A program made the translations under genes and the position numbers. A stretch of 64,000 bases of DNA. Source: JAIBJN01 sp035461525. Its GTDB lineage: Bacteria; Actinomycetota; Thermoleophilia; Gaiellales; Gaiellaceae. Under the pieces are notes generated by a model, which was not told where the DNA came from, did not search any database, and worked only from the letters and a program-made list of their open reading frames with translations. Location: positions 1 through 64,000 of the forward strand of contig DATHVD010000048.1 in assembly GCA_035461525.1 (NCBI GenBank), given 5' to 3'. This document shows, piece after piece, positions 49,457 through 58,601 of the stretch; position 1 is the stretch's first letter; each line of letters starts with the position of its first letter.

Positions 49457-50551
49457 ATGGAGCGCACCGAAGGACAGGACACGACGACTCTCGAGCCCAC
49501 GGCCGCGGTGCCGACGACCAAGCGATCGCTCGTGCTCGTCGTCGGCTCCGGAAGAAGCGGCACGAGCCTGTTCACGGGAATCCTCCAGCGTCTCGGTTTC
49601 CACGTCCCGCAGCCGGAGGTGCCGGCCGACGAGACGAACCCGCGCGGGTTCGCGGAGTCGCAGTGGGTGGTCGACTTCCACACCCGTCTCCTGAGGCGCG
49701 CCGGCGTCCAGGTCTCCGACGCCAGGCCGAGCGCCTGGGCCCGGACGGCCGACATCGCGCTCGACGACCACGTCCGCCGGGACCTGCGCCGCTGGGTCGG
49801 GCAGCAGTTCGGGCAGTCCGACCACGTGATCGTCAAGGATCCGCGTCTTTCCTGGTTCCTCCCGCTCTGGCGCCGGTGCGCGGAGGACGTCGGCGTCTCG
49901 CCGCGTTTCGCCACGATGCTGCGCCACCCCGCAGCCGTCGTCGACTCGAAGCAGCGCTCGTACGGCGGCTGGCAGGGCGACGTCGACCGCACGGCGGGCT
50001 GGATCAACCAGGTGCTCTTCACCGAGCGGGCCACGCGCGGGGCGCCCCGGGCGTTCGTCCGCTACGACGACCTGCTCGACGACTGGACGAAGGAGATCGG
50101 GCACGTCGGAGACGCGCTCGACCTCGCCGTCGTCCGCGACGCGCCGGCGGCCGCCATCGTCGGGATCCACGAGTTCGTCGACCGGACGCTCGCCCGCTCG
50201 CGGACGAGCTGGGACGGATTCGATATCCCTGAGGGTTTGCGCGAGCTGGCCGACGAGGTCTGGGAGCTCGCCTGCCGCCTCTCCGGCCCGGAGGCCGACT
50301 CCGGCGATCTCGCCGCGAGCCTCGACGCCGCCAGGGCCGACTACATCAGGCTCTACGAGGATGCGGAGGCGATCGCGCAGTCCTCGATCGTCGCGGGCCG
50401 GCGGTCGGGCCACGCCCGTCAGTCGAGGCGGGCGAGCAGCGTGCTTCGCCGGGTCGACCGCGTCTTCCCGAAGCGCTACCGGCAGCGGATCCCGGTTCGC
50501 TGGCGGCGTGCGGTGGTGCATGCGCTCCACCGCGCCCCCGGCGGCCGCTGA
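49457..50551 (+). CDS. Sulfotransferase family protein
   Basis: 364 residues. PAPS-binding P-loop LVVGSGRSGTSLFTGIL (about 26-42) and the 3'-phosphate motif LRHPAAVVDSKQ. YDDLLDDW is a usual downstream element. The C-terminal 60 residues are basic and arginine-rich (SRRASSVLRRVDRVFPKRYRQR). Acceptor unknown. Divergent from the fusion gene by 127 bases, with TAAGCT near 49412 as a possible -10 element. Confidence 0.87.
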   Translation: MERTEGQDTTTLEPTAAVPTTKRSLVLVVGSGRSGTSLFTGILQRLGFHVPQPEVPADETNPRGFAESQWVVDFHTRLLRRAGVQVSDARPSAWARTADIALDDHVRRDLRRWVGQQFGQSDHVIVKDPRLSWFLPLWRRCAEDVGVSPRFATMLRHPAAVVDSKQRSYGGWQGDVDRTAGWINQVLFTERATRGAPRAFVRYDDLLDDWTKEIGHVGDALDLAVVRDAPAAAIVGIHEFVDRTLARSRTSWDGFDIPEGLRELADEVWELACRLSGPEADSGDLAASLDAARADYIRLYEDAEAIAQSSIVAGRRSGHARQSRRASSVLRRVDRVFPKRYRQRIPVRWRRAVVHALHRAPGGR

Positions 50552-50574
50552 TCTCCAGCCGGGCGAAAGGATCG

Positions 50575-52773
50575 ATGATCCGGACGGCGACGGCAATCGC
50601 GAAGGGGCGACGACTCCTCGACGCAGTCTCAGGCCGCTGGCACGGCGACGGCCGGGCTCCTGCCGACGGCGTCGGCGCCGGTGCGCCCCAACCCGGGAGC
50701 GCGACTACCCGCCGCATACCTTTCGCCGCGCTCGTCCTCGGCAGCCTCGCGACCTGCGGCCTCGTCAGCCTGCTCCCAAGCACCGGCCCCCTGGTCCCGC
50801 TGAAGTTCGCTGCCGCGACGTTCGGGGTGCTCGTCTTGCCCGGCGCCGTCATCCTCCGGCTCCTGGGCTGGCCGCGCTCCCCGGCGGCCGCGCTGCCCGG
50901 CTGCGCGGTCTGGAGCGTCACGGCGCTTGCGCCGGGCTTCGGGCTCATGCTCCTGCTCGATCGGGGCCCCGTCGTCGCGGTTCTCTGGCTTCTCCTCGTC
51001 GTCGGCGTCGGACTGCTCCTCGGCCGCGGGAAGCCCGTCGAGGTCGACCTCCCACCGCTGTCGCCGTCGGTGCTCGTGCTCGCAGGGGGGATCGTCGGCT
51101 TCTCCGCTCTCCTGTGGCTCGGGAGCTGGCCGAACGTCGGCGACGCGGTCGAGCACATCGCCCGCATGCGGAAGATCGGCGAGCTCGACCCGCCGCGCAG
51201 CCTCGACGAGCTCGGCCTCCTGCCGCCGGGTACCGGGCTGCACCCCGGCTACGCGTTCCCGCTCTGGCACGCGACCGGCGCAGTCGTCGCCTGGCTCAGC
51301 GGCCTGGAGGAGACGTTCGTTTTCCGCTACTGGCCCAGCCTCCTCATCGTCTTCGTGGCCGCCGCCATGTACCGCGCCGGACGCGTGATGTTCGGCTGCG
51401 CCGCAGCGGGCGTGGCCGCCTGCGTGGCGTACCTCGGCGTCTTCGCGTTCCCGTTCGGCGCCGGCTTCTTCAGCCAGCTGTCGTATCCCGGCTACATCTC
51501 GATCTTCCTGTTCTGGCCGCTCGTCATCGAGCGCACGTTCACGTACCTGCGAGAGGGAGGCCGGGAGCCCGTGTGGACGGCCGCGGCCGCGTCGTTCGCC
51601 GTCACGGCGATCCACCCGAGCTACGCGCCGTTCATGATCCTGCTGATCGGAGCCTTCCTGGTCGCGCGGACCCTGCTCGTGCGCGACCGCGGAGACTTCC
51701 GGCGGCTGGCGACGATGGTCGGAGCGCTCACGGTGCCGTTCCTCCTCTTCCTCGTCTGGCTTTACCCGACCGCGGACTCGGCCGCGGCTACCGTTAGTCG
51801 CGGAAGCGACCACTTCGGCACGCTGGTCAACACGAGCGGCGACCTCGTGAGCATGAAGCCCGAGTGGGTGGCGCGCGGCGGGCCCGCCGCCATCGCGGCG
51901 CTCCTGCTCGTTCCCCTCGCGAGCGCCGCGACGCGGACGAGGGCCGGAGCGTTCATCGCCGGCACGTCCGCAGTCGTCATCCTCATTCTCATCGTCCCCT
52001 GGTTCTTCACGCCGTTCGCCGAGGTGGTGTCGGTCTCGCAGGGGCGCCGCTTCCTCTTCTACCTCCCTTGGGCGTTCGCGCTGACGGGCGGCGCCCTCGT
52101 GCTGGCGCGCTTCCGCTGGTTCGCCGTCGCCGGAGCGCTCGTCCTGGGCGTGCTGCTCCAGGAGATCTGGCCGGGCGAGCGCGGCTACAAGCTGGTGCAT
52201 CCGGGGCCGGGATGGCTGGCATGGTTCGCGGGCGTCGGTGCACTCGTCGTACTCGCCGTCGGCGCAGTCAGAAGGCTCGATGTCCGTTACGGCAACTGGT
52301 GGGCTCTTCCGATCGTCGTCACGTTCGTGTTGCCGCTCGCGGTGACAGGCGTCCGCGACATGCAGGTCAATCGGTCGGAGCCCGTCTTCAGCGGCCCGCT
52401 TCTCGCCGCGCTACGGGAGCACGTGGACAGAGACGACGTCCTCATGGCCGAGGAGCGCCTCGCCTACAGACTGACCGCTCGAGTGCCCATCTACATCGTC
52501 GCCGTGAGTGGCGGCCACGGAGGCAACACGGTCGTGAACCGGCAGTCGGAACGGCGTCGAGCCGTGAAGCGGTTCTTCGGCGCAGAGACAGCGGCCGAAG
52601 CCGAGAACATCGTCGACACGTGGGAAGTCCAGTGGGTGCTGGTCGCCAACGACGAGCCGTTCCCGAGCGAGTTCCTGGCGCGGTTCACTCCGGTCTTCGA
52701 GGGCAACAACTACACGCTGTATCCGGTAGACCCCGCCGTGGTGGCGAGGATTGACGAGTCGCGAGCAAGCTAG
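50575..52773 (+). CDS. Large polytopic membrane protein (GT-C like), function unknown
   Basis: 732 residues with about 14-16 hydrophobic segments. Extracytoplasmic loops carry SWPNVGDAVEHIARMRKIGELDPPR and HPGYAFPLWHATGAVVAWLSG, where an acidic residue after the early helices recalls GT-C glycosyltransferases. The C-terminal soluble part (about 610-732) includes VSGGHGGNTVVNRQSERRR and VQWVLVANDEPFPSEFL. Lies among sulfotransferase genes, so it may glycosylate the sulfated product outside the membrane. No family named with confidence. Confidence 0.65.
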   Translation: MIRTATAIAKGRRLLDAVSGRWHGDGRAPADGVGAGAPQPGSATTRRIPFAALVLGSLATCGLVSLLPSTGPLVPLKFAAATFGVLVLPGAVILRLLGWPRSPAAALPGCAVWSVTALAPGFGLMLLLDRGPVVAVLWLLLVVGVGLLLGRGKPVEVDLPPLSPSVLVLAGGIVGFSALLWLGSWPNVGDAVEHIARMRKIGELDPPRSLDELGLLPPGTGLHPGYAFPLWHATGAVVAWLSGLEETFVFRYWPSLLIVFVAAAMYRAGRVMFGCAAAGVAACVAYLGVFAFPFGAGFFSQLSYPGYISIFLFWPLVIERTFTYLREGGREPVWTAAAASFAVTAIHPSYAPFMILLIGAFLVARTLLVRDRGDFRRLATMVGALTVPFLLFLVWLYPTADSAAATVSRGSDHFGTLVNTSGDLVSMKPEWVARGGPAAIAALLLVPLASAATRTRAGAFIAGTSAVVILILIVPWFFTPFAEVVSVSQGRRFLFYLPWAFALTGGALVLARFRWFAVAGALVLGVLLQEIWPGERGYKLVHPGPGWLAWFAGVGALVVLAVGAVRRLDVRYGNWWALPIVVTFVLPLAVTGVRDMQVNRSEPVFSGPLLAALREHVDRDDVLMAEERLAYRLTARVPIYIVAVSGGHGGNTVVNRQSERRRAVKRFFGAETAAEAENIVDTWEVQWVLVANDEPFPSEFLARFTPVFEGNNYTLYPVDPAVVARIDESRAS

Positions 52774-53782
52774 CGGCCCCGACCCTGCCGAAGGAGCGGG
52801 CGTGGTGGGGGACGAGAGCGCCGAGCCGAGCTCGGCGAGCGTCGGCGAGTCCCGGCCGAGCGGCCGTCTGAGCCGCCTCTACGCCGCGACGAGGCGCACT
52901 CCGTCGCCGCGGACGCAGCGTGTGCTGCTCATCGTCGCCGCGCTCGTGTTCTTCGTCGGCGGCTGGTACGCGCTTCGCTCGCTCGACGTCGCGTTCGAAG
53001 ACATCCGCTGGGTCCCACTCCTCGTCGCCGGCGTCGTGGGCGTGCCGCTGACGCAGCTCGCGAACACGTTCGAGTACGTCCTCTCGGCCAGGATGCTCGG
53101 CCACCGCGTCGCCTTCATGCCGGCGGTGCAGCTCACGACCGTGGCGACTGCGGCCAACCTGCTCCCCATCCCGGGGGCGTTCCTCGTCAGGGTGCAGGGC
53201 CTGCGGACGATGGGCTCGCACTACCGCGGAGCTCTCGCCTCGACGGCGGTCATCGGGCTGGCCTGGATCGGCGTGTCCGCTCTCCTCGCCGCCGTGCTGC
53301 TGGCGGTCTCGGGCAGCTGGGTACCAGCCGTGATCCTGGGCGCTGCGGGAGTGCCGCTGCTGGTCGTCGCCCACGCGTGGCTCACGAGAGCCGTGCCGGT
53401 GCGTGCGGAACGGCGCCGCCTCGCCGCGCTCATCCTGGCGGTCGAGCTCTTCGCCGTCGTAACGAACGCGGGCCGTCTCGTCCTCATCCTCGTCGCCCTG
53501 GGCGTCGAGGCCTCGCTCGGCCAGGCCCTCGTCCTCGCGGTGTCGAGCTCACTGGCCGCCGCCGCCGGCATCCTGCCGGGCGGGTTCGGCCTCCGGGAGC
53601 TCATCGCCGCCGCCCTTGCCCCGCTGGTCGGGCTGCCTGCCTCGGCGGGATTTGCCGCGACGGCGATCAACCGCGTGATCGGAATCGTCGTGCTGGCTCC
53701 CGTCACGGTGGCGCTCGCGCTCAGGTCGCAGCCCCGCTCGGAGAGCGCCGACACGGTCGCGGAGACGGATAGGGTGGCCTGA
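52751..53782 (+). CDS. Lysylphosphatidylglycerol synthase TM region/UPF0104 family membrane protein
   Basis: 343 residues, about eight helices. AANLLPIPGAFLVRVQGLRTMG and ILPGGFGLRELIAAALAPLVGLPASAGFAATAINRVI are hallmarks of the flippase-like UPF0104/AglD family. It starts at TTG 52751 inside the previous gene (GTG 52802 also possible). No aminoacyl-transferase domain is attached, so it is more likely a flippase or lipid-linked glycan helper. Confidence 0.83.
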   Translation: MTSREQASGPDPAEGAGVVGDESAEPSSASVGESRPSGRLSRLYAATRRTPSPRTQRVLLIVAALVFFVGGWYALRSLDVAFEDIRWVPLLVAGVVGVPLTQLANTFEYVLSARMLGHRVAFMPAVQLTTVATAANLLPIPGAFLVRVQGLRTMGSHYRGALASTAVIGLAWIGVSALLAAVLLAVSGSWVPAVILGAAGVPLLVVAHAWLTRAVPVRAERRRLAALILAVELFAVVTNAGRLVLILVALGVEASLGQALVLAVSSSLAAAAGILPGGFGLRELIAAALAPLVGLPASAGFAATAINRVIGIVVLAPVTVALALRSQPRSESADTVAETDRVA

Positions 53783-53786
53783 GCGG

Positions 53787-54701
53787 ATGGCGCTTCCGAA
53801 CTTCCTCGTCATCGGTGCGGCCAAGGCCGGCACGAACGCGCTCTACCACTCCTTGCGCCAGCACCCCCAGGTGTACATGAGCCCCTGGAAGGAGCCGAAG
53901 TTCTTCGCCTTCGAGTCTCCCGACGATCTCGGGTTCCGCGCCGCGAACGGGCGCGAGGCGCCGGTCAACAAGACCGTCGTGCTCGACAGGCAGGAGTACG
54001 AGCGGCTCTTCGACGGCGCGCGCGGCGAGAGAGCCCTCGGCGAGGCCTCGCCTCACTACCTGTATGCGGAGAAGGCGCCCGCGAGGATCAAGACGCTCGT
54101 CCCCGACATGAAGCTGATCGCGGTTCTGCGGAACCCGATCGACCGTGCTTTCTCGAGCTTTCAGCATCTCGTCCGCGACGGCCTGGAACCCCTGGCCTTC
54201 GGGCCGGCGCTCGACGCGGAGCCCGCCCGGATCGCCGAGAACTACGCCTTCCTCTACCGCTACACCGACCTCGGCTTCTACACGCGGCAGCTCGACCGCT
54301 ACGCGGAGCTGTTCCCGGACGACCGGCTGCTGATCCTGCTGTACGACGACCTGCGGCGGGATCCGCAGGCGATCTCCCGGCAGGTCTTCTCATTCCTGGG
54401 CGTGGACGCCACCTTCGTGCCGACGATGTCCGAGGAGCCCAACCGGTCCGGAATCCCGCGGATTCGCCTCGTCCACAGGCTCCTCAATCCCTCGGCGCCG
54501 ACGAAGCGGCGCCTGTGGGACGCAACTCCGGGCGTCCTGAGGGAGCCGCTGCTACGGCTACAGACGCGAATGGTCAACCGCAACCTCGAGCGCCAGTCCA
54601 TGCCGGCGGAGGAGCGGGAGAGGCTGCAGGGCGTCTTCGGAGACGAAGTGGCGCAACTGCAAAAGCGGCTCGGCCGGGACCTGTCCCACTGGCTCGCCTG
54701 A
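53787..54701 (+). CDS. Sulfotransferase domain protein
   Basis: 304 residues. P-loop FLVIGAAKAGTNALYHSLRQHP and YMSPWKEPKFFAFE near the N-terminus; 3'-phosphate motif VLRNPIDRAFSSFQH; LILLYDDLRRDPQAI and FLGVDATFVP follow the heparan-type Sulfotransfer_1 plan. Transfers sulfate from PAPS to a sugar or lipid. It starts 4 bases after the flippase-like gene. Confidence 0.92.
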   Translation: MALPNFLVIGAAKAGTNALYHSLRQHPQVYMSPWKEPKFFAFESPDDLGFRAANGREAPVNKTVVLDRQEYERLFDGARGERALGEASPHYLYAEKAPARIKTLVPDMKLIAVLRNPIDRAFSSFQHLVRDGLEPLAFGPALDAEPARIAENYAFLYRYTDLGFYTRQLDRYAELFPDDRLLILLYDDLRRDPQAISRQVFSFLGVDATFVPTMSEEPNRSGIPRIRLVHRLLNPSAPTKRRLWDATPGVLREPLLRLQTRMVNRNLERQSMPAEERERLQGVFGDEVAQLQKRLGRDLSHWLA

Positions 54702-54724
54702 CAGCCTGGCGCGCCGACGCTCCG

Positions 54725-55438
54725 CTAGGGCGGGCGGCGAAACGCCGAGAGGAACCCGTTCCGGAACGGGAGATCCTCGAGGTGGTCGAACGTCGGTAGC
54801 CGGTCGCGCACGTCCTCCCTGCTCCAGAGCCGCACGTAGAAGAGGTGCCGTCCGCTGCGGTCGAGCAGGGGGCCGATGAGCAGCGTCCCGCCCGGAGCGA
54901 CGGCGGCGGTGAGGTTCGCGATGCAGCGGTCGAACGCATCCGTGTCGACGATGTGCTCGGCGACGTCGATCATCATGACCAGGTCGAAGGTGCCTTCCAG
55001 GCCGGCGGACGTCACGTCCTTGCGTACGAACTCGTAGTCGGGGAAGCGCTTCCGTAGATCGGCGAAGAGCTCTTCCGTGATGTCGATGCCGGTGTACGAG
55101 GCGACGCCCTCCGCGTGCAGAAGCCCCGTGAAGAAGCCCGGGCCGGAGCCCACGTCGAGCACCCTGGCGCGGGGGAGATCGACCCCGGCCCGCCTCACCG
55201 CTTCGAGCAGCGTCGCACCCGCCCGTTCGTAGACGAGCTCGTTCTGGGCCTCCGAGAGACCCTCGTCGCCGGACCCGCGCAGGGCGGTCCCGTGCTTGCG
55301 GAAGCGGTCGCTCCAGAACCGCTGCGCGTCGTAGCCGTTCTCCGCCCGGTACCGGCGCGGGCCGATCACGGTCTTGAAGACGGCGCGCCGCACGAGGTCT
55401 ACGACGCCGCCTCCGAGTCGATCAGGAAGCAGTTTCAC
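54725..55438 (-). CDS. Class I SAM-dependent methyltransferase
   Basis: 237 residues. SAM motif ARVLDVGSGPGFFTGLLH, acidic loop VASYTGIDITEELF, FDLVMMIDVAEHIVD and VAPGGTLLIGPLL. Its start region (RRYRAENGYDAQRFWSDRFRKHG) is typical of enzymes encoded in surface-glycan loci. Acceptor unknown; probably methylates a sugar or lipid of the same polymer. Confidence 0.87.
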   Translation of the reverse strand: MKLLPDRLGGGVVDLVRRAVFKTVIGPRRYRAENGYDAQRFWSDRFRKHGTALRGSGDEGLSEAQNELVYERAGATLLEAVRRAGVDLPRARVLDVGSGPGFFTGLLHAEGVASYTGIDITEELFADLRKRFPDYEFVRKDVTSAGLEGTFDLVMMIDVAEHIVDTDAFDRCIANLTAAVAPGGTLLIGPLLDRSGRHLFYVRLWSREDVRDRLPTFDHLEDLPFRNGFLSAFRRPP

Positions 55439-55453
55439 TCTGCCGTTCGGGTC

Positions 55454-56344
55454 TCAGTCCCAGAAGGTCGGGCGTCCAAGCAGGTCCTCGAGCTCGCGGT
55501 TGAACGGCCGGAAGAACTCCTCCAGCCGCGCCCGGGTCTCGGCCGCCATCCCCTCGACCTCGGCCGGCTTGTCGATCACCGCCGAGGTCACCTTCCTGGC
55601 CCGGTCGAGCACCCGGGCCGGCGCGACACGGCGCACGAAGCCCACGGCGCCGGTCTTCGACGCGAGGACTTGGGCGACGCGCTCCGAGCGCGGCTTCGCC
55701 GCGACGTTGTACCGGACCTCGTGCTGGGGCACGAAGCCTGCGTCGACGCCGGCCGCCGTGAACAGGGTGGTCCAGACGGCGCCGTCTCCGCTGTCGGCGG
55801 CCAGCTCCTCCGTCGTGACGAGCTGGACCTGCTCCGCCGGGAAGACGTCCAAGAGCTTGCGGACGTGGGGGAGGTACACGCTGGTGCTGAGGTAGCCGCC
55901 GGGACCGTGGGGGTCGGCGTCCGCGAACGGGCCCTCGGCCAGCTCCGCTTCGATGGCCGCCTCGAACGGCTCGGGCTTCTGCCAGCCCCGCAGCCGCGCG
56001 AAGGTGTAGGCGGAGTACGCCCGGTCCACGGGACTGCGCAGGACGGCCGTCACGATCGCCGCGGGGTTGTGCGCCGCCAGGCGCGTCAGCGAGCCCTCGT
56101 CGTACAGCATCAGCGCCCGCTTCGCCACGAGCTTGACGGGCGGGCCGGGGTCGTCCGGGAAGTAGCGCTCGTGCGCGCGCTCCCACCCCCGCTCGAACTC
56201 CGCCTCGTTCAGGAAGTAGTCGCACTCGGCCTGCGGATGGTCGTGCAGCTCCGGGTGCTGACCCAGGTAGCGGAGCATCGACGTCGTGGCGCACTTGGGC
56301 GCGCCGACGATGGCGATGCCGACGTGGCGATTCACATGGTTCAC
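55454..56344 (-). CDS. Sulfotransferase family protein
   Basis: 296 residues. P-loop AIVGAPKCATTSMLRYLGQHP, ECDYFLNEAEFERGW, the 3'-phosphate motif VLRSPVDRAYSAYTFARLRG, LSTSVYLPHVRKLLDVFP and LVTTEELAADS. GTG 56344 gives MNHVNRHVGIAIVG. Upstream of, and in line with, the methyltransferase gene at 54725 (15-base gap). Confidence 0.92.
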   Translation of the reverse strand: MNHVNRHVGIAIVGAPKCATTSMLRYLGQHPELHDHPQAECDYFLNEAEFERGWERAHERYFPDDPGPPVKLVAKRALMLYDEGSLTRLAAHNPAAIVTAVLRSPVDRAYSAYTFARLRGWQKPEPFEAAIEAELAEGPFADADPHGPGGYLSTSVYLPHVRKLLDVFPAEQVQLVTTEELAADSGDGAVWTTLFTAAGVDAGFVPQHEVRYNVAAKPRSERVAQVLASKTGAVGFVRRVAPARVLDRARKVTSAVIDKPAEVEGMAAETRARLEEFFRPFNRELEDLLGRPTFWD

Positions 56345-56454
56345 GACCGCTGCCGAGCATAGTGGCTCCGCGTCCCGACCGGACGCACCAGCGGCGTCTT
56401 GCCCGCACCCGTCCGCGGATAGGCTGACCCCGGACGACCACCGGAGAACCGAGG

Positions 56455-57186
56455 ATGGAAGACGCCGAAACCCGCAACCCGCACGCGGACCTCGATCGCG
56501 CGAGTCGGGCCGTCAAGGCGCAGAAGATCGTGCGCCTGCTGAGCGACCGGGTCCCGCTCGGGGGAGCCGACGTCCTCGAGGTCGGGACCGGATCCGGCGT
56601 CATCGCGGCAGCGCTCGCGCAGGAGGTGGGCGACGAGGGCGACGTGTGGGCCGTCGACGTCGTCGACCAGCGCCTCGACCGCGACGGAGTGCAGTTCCTC
56701 CCCGTCGCCGGCACGACGCTGCCCTTTCCGGACGCGTCCTTCGACCTCGTGCTCTCGAACCACGTCATCGAGCACGTCGGCGGGCTGCCCGATCAGCATG
56801 ACCACCTGGAGGAGATCGGGCGTGTTCTCCGGCCTCGAGGCTGGCTCTACCTCGCCATGCCGAACCGGTGGGCGCCGATCGAGCCGCACTTCAAGCTGCC
56901 GTTCCTGAGCTGGCTCCCCGAGGGCCGGCGTTCGGCGTACGTGCGCGCCCTGCATCGCGGGTCGGCGTACGACTGCCGGCCGCTGGCGCGGGGTCAGCTC
57001 GTGGAGCTCTTCGAGGCGCACGGCTTCGACCACATGGACCTGTCCCGCGACGCCGTTCGCGTCATGCTCGAGCTGGAACGACCCTCCGCCCCCATGCGCG
57101 TGCTCATGCGACTCTCGCCGATCATCTTCTCGGTCGCGCGGCCGGTCCTGCCGAGCGTGATCTTCCTGGCTCGCCGCCGGGCGTGA
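56455..57186 (+). CDS. Class I SAM-dependent methyltransferase
   Basis: 243 residues. SAM motif DVLEVGTGSGVIAAALAQEV, AVDVVDQRLD, FDLVLSNHVIEHVGG and IGRVLRPRGWLYLAMPNR, then a hydrophobic C-terminus (LSPIIFSVARPVLPSVIFLARRR) that may touch the membrane. TAGGCT (56420-56425) is a possible -10 element, and GAGG lies just before ATG 56455. Divergent from the sulfotransferase gene. Confidence 0.87.
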   Translation: MEDAETRNPHADLDRASRAVKAQKIVRLLSDRVPLGGADVLEVGTGSGVIAAALAQEVGDEGDVWAVDVVDQRLDRDGVQFLPVAGTTLPFPDASFDLVLSNHVIEHVGGLPDQHDHLEEIGRVLRPRGWLYLAMPNRWAPIEPHFKLPFLSWLPEGRRSAYVRALHRGSAYDCRPLARGQLVELFEAHGFDHMDLSRDAVRVMLELERPSAPMRVLMRLSPIIFSVARPVLPSVIFLARRRA

Positions 57187-57210
57187 GCCCCGTCCGGCGC
57201 GCGTCGCGCC

Positions 57211-58449
57211 TCATGCACCGCCGCTCTTGGCCGCGAGCGTGCGGCTCTCCCGGGCGCCCACGACGTCTTCGAGAATCGCCGTGTACCGCGCCACGGTCGT
57301 CTCGAGATCGAGGGCGCTTCCGCGAATGCGCCCGCGGGCTCGCTCCGCGTAGCCTTCCAGCTTGGCGGGATCGGCCAGCGCCTCGCGCAGGACCTCGGCC
57401 AGCGATGCCGCCGAATCGGGCTCTGCGAGCAGGCCGGTCACGCCCGGCTCCAGCCGCTCCGCAAGCCCGCCGAGCCGCGAAGCGATGACCGGCACGCCGG
57501 CGCTCATGCTCTCGGACATGATCAGCGGCGTCGTGTCCTGGTCGCCGTCGGCGGCGACGCGGGAGGGAATGACGACCGCGTAGGCACGGCGCAGCTCCTC
57601 GTGAAGCCGCGTGCGGGAGAGGCGGCCGGCGAAGCGCACGCGGTCGGCGACTCCCAGCTGCTCGCCGAGCGCGCGCAGCGCGGGAGCATCCGGCCCGTCG
57701 CCGCCGACGACGAGCGTCGCCTCGGGAACGTGCGCCAACGCTCGCAGGAGGACGTCGACGCCCTTCTTCTGCGCCAGCCTGCCGACGAAGAGGAGGTGCC
57801 CGAAGACCGGCTCCCGCGTTCCCACCCCGCGGGCGAAGCCGTCGACGTCGATTCCCATCGGAATGACCGGCTGCGGCACCGACGCCACGGGCGGCAACGC
57901 CTCGGCGAGTGCCGCGCTCGTGAGGCCGACGACTGCTGCGTTGCGCATGATCAGCCGCTTCGCCCGCTGGAGCCCCGCGGACCTGAGGGCGAAGGCGTCG
58001 GCGCCGTGGACGGTGACGACGTAGGGGATCGACAGGAGGCGCGACACGGCCAGTGCGACCAGGCCGCCGGGGACGAGCCAGTGCGCGTGGATCACGTCCG
58101 GTCTCCAGCGCCGTGCGGCCCGGAAGGCCGCCCGCTGGTAGGCGCCGAGAAGGAACGGGACCTGCAGGGCGGTCGCCGGCCGCGACTTGAGGTTGGGCAG
58201 GATGGCGCCGTCGGCGAGCGACTCCCATCGCCGCGGGTAGTACGCGAACCGCTCGATCCGGAGCCCGTCGATCCACTCCTCGGATCTCGCGGAGGGCACC
58301 CTCGGCGCGACGACGCAGGTGTCGAAGCGGCGCTGCAGGCCGAGGGAGAGGTCCAGCACGAACTGTGGCGTCCCGTCGTCGCGGACGGCCGGCAGCGTCG
58401 TCGCCAGCACGAGGACGCGGGGCTTCGCTGAGTTCGAGTCGCGCAGCAT
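57211..58449 (-). CDS. GT4 family glycosyltransferase
   Basis: 412 residues from ATG 58449, which begins MLRDSNSAKPRVLVLATTLP directly before the first strand; an open frame extends further but with arginine/proline-rich sequence. GT-B fold: DVIHAHWLVPGGLVALAVSR, VVTVHGADAF, LLFVGRLAQKKGVDVLLRA and the E(x7)E region PLIMSESMSAGVPVIAS. Retaining sugar transfer from a nucleotide sugar in the cytoplasm. Confidence 0.9.
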   Translation of the reverse strand: MLRDSNSAKPRVLVLATTLPAVRDDGTPQFVLDLSLGLQRRFDTCVVAPRVPSARSEEWIDGLRIERFAYYPRRWESLADGAILPNLKSRPATALQVPFLLGAYQRAAFRAARRWRPDVIHAHWLVPGGLVALAVSRLLSIPYVVTVHGADAFALRSAGLQRAKRLIMRNAAVVGLTSAALAEALPPVASVPQPVIPMGIDVDGFARGVGTREPVFGHLLFVGRLAQKKGVDVLLRALAHVPEATLVVGGDGPDAPALRALGEQLGVADRVRFAGRLSRTRLHEELRRAYAVVIPSRVAADGDQDTTPLIMSESMSAGVPVIASRLGGLAERLEPGVTGLLAEPDSAASLAEVLREALADPAKLEGYAERARGRIRGSALDLETTVARYTAILEDVVGARESRTLAAKSGGA

Positions 58450-58601
58450 CGACACCGTAGCGTCGCAGACCGGGACGGTCGAGCGTCCCCGGTGGCGCGC
58501 CGCGCTGCGCGATCCCGTGCTCGGGTGAGGGTATGGTTGAACCGGCTCGGCCGGTGCCGGTAGCCGGACTTCCGCCGAGCGCAAGCCGACGGGCATCGAC
58601 C
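58450..58601. other. Divergent intergenic region between two glycosyltransferase genes
   Basis: About 150 bases with TATGGT at 58532-58537 on the plus strand as a possible -10 element. A frame could extend the downstream gene to ATG 58533. Nothing else recognised. Confidence 0.3.

Noticed and set aside
46142..50596. Very long minus-strand frame across cysC, sat and the sulfotransferase genes
   Set aside because: It covers genes with clear motifs on both strands and has low-complexity composition itself. Not a gene.
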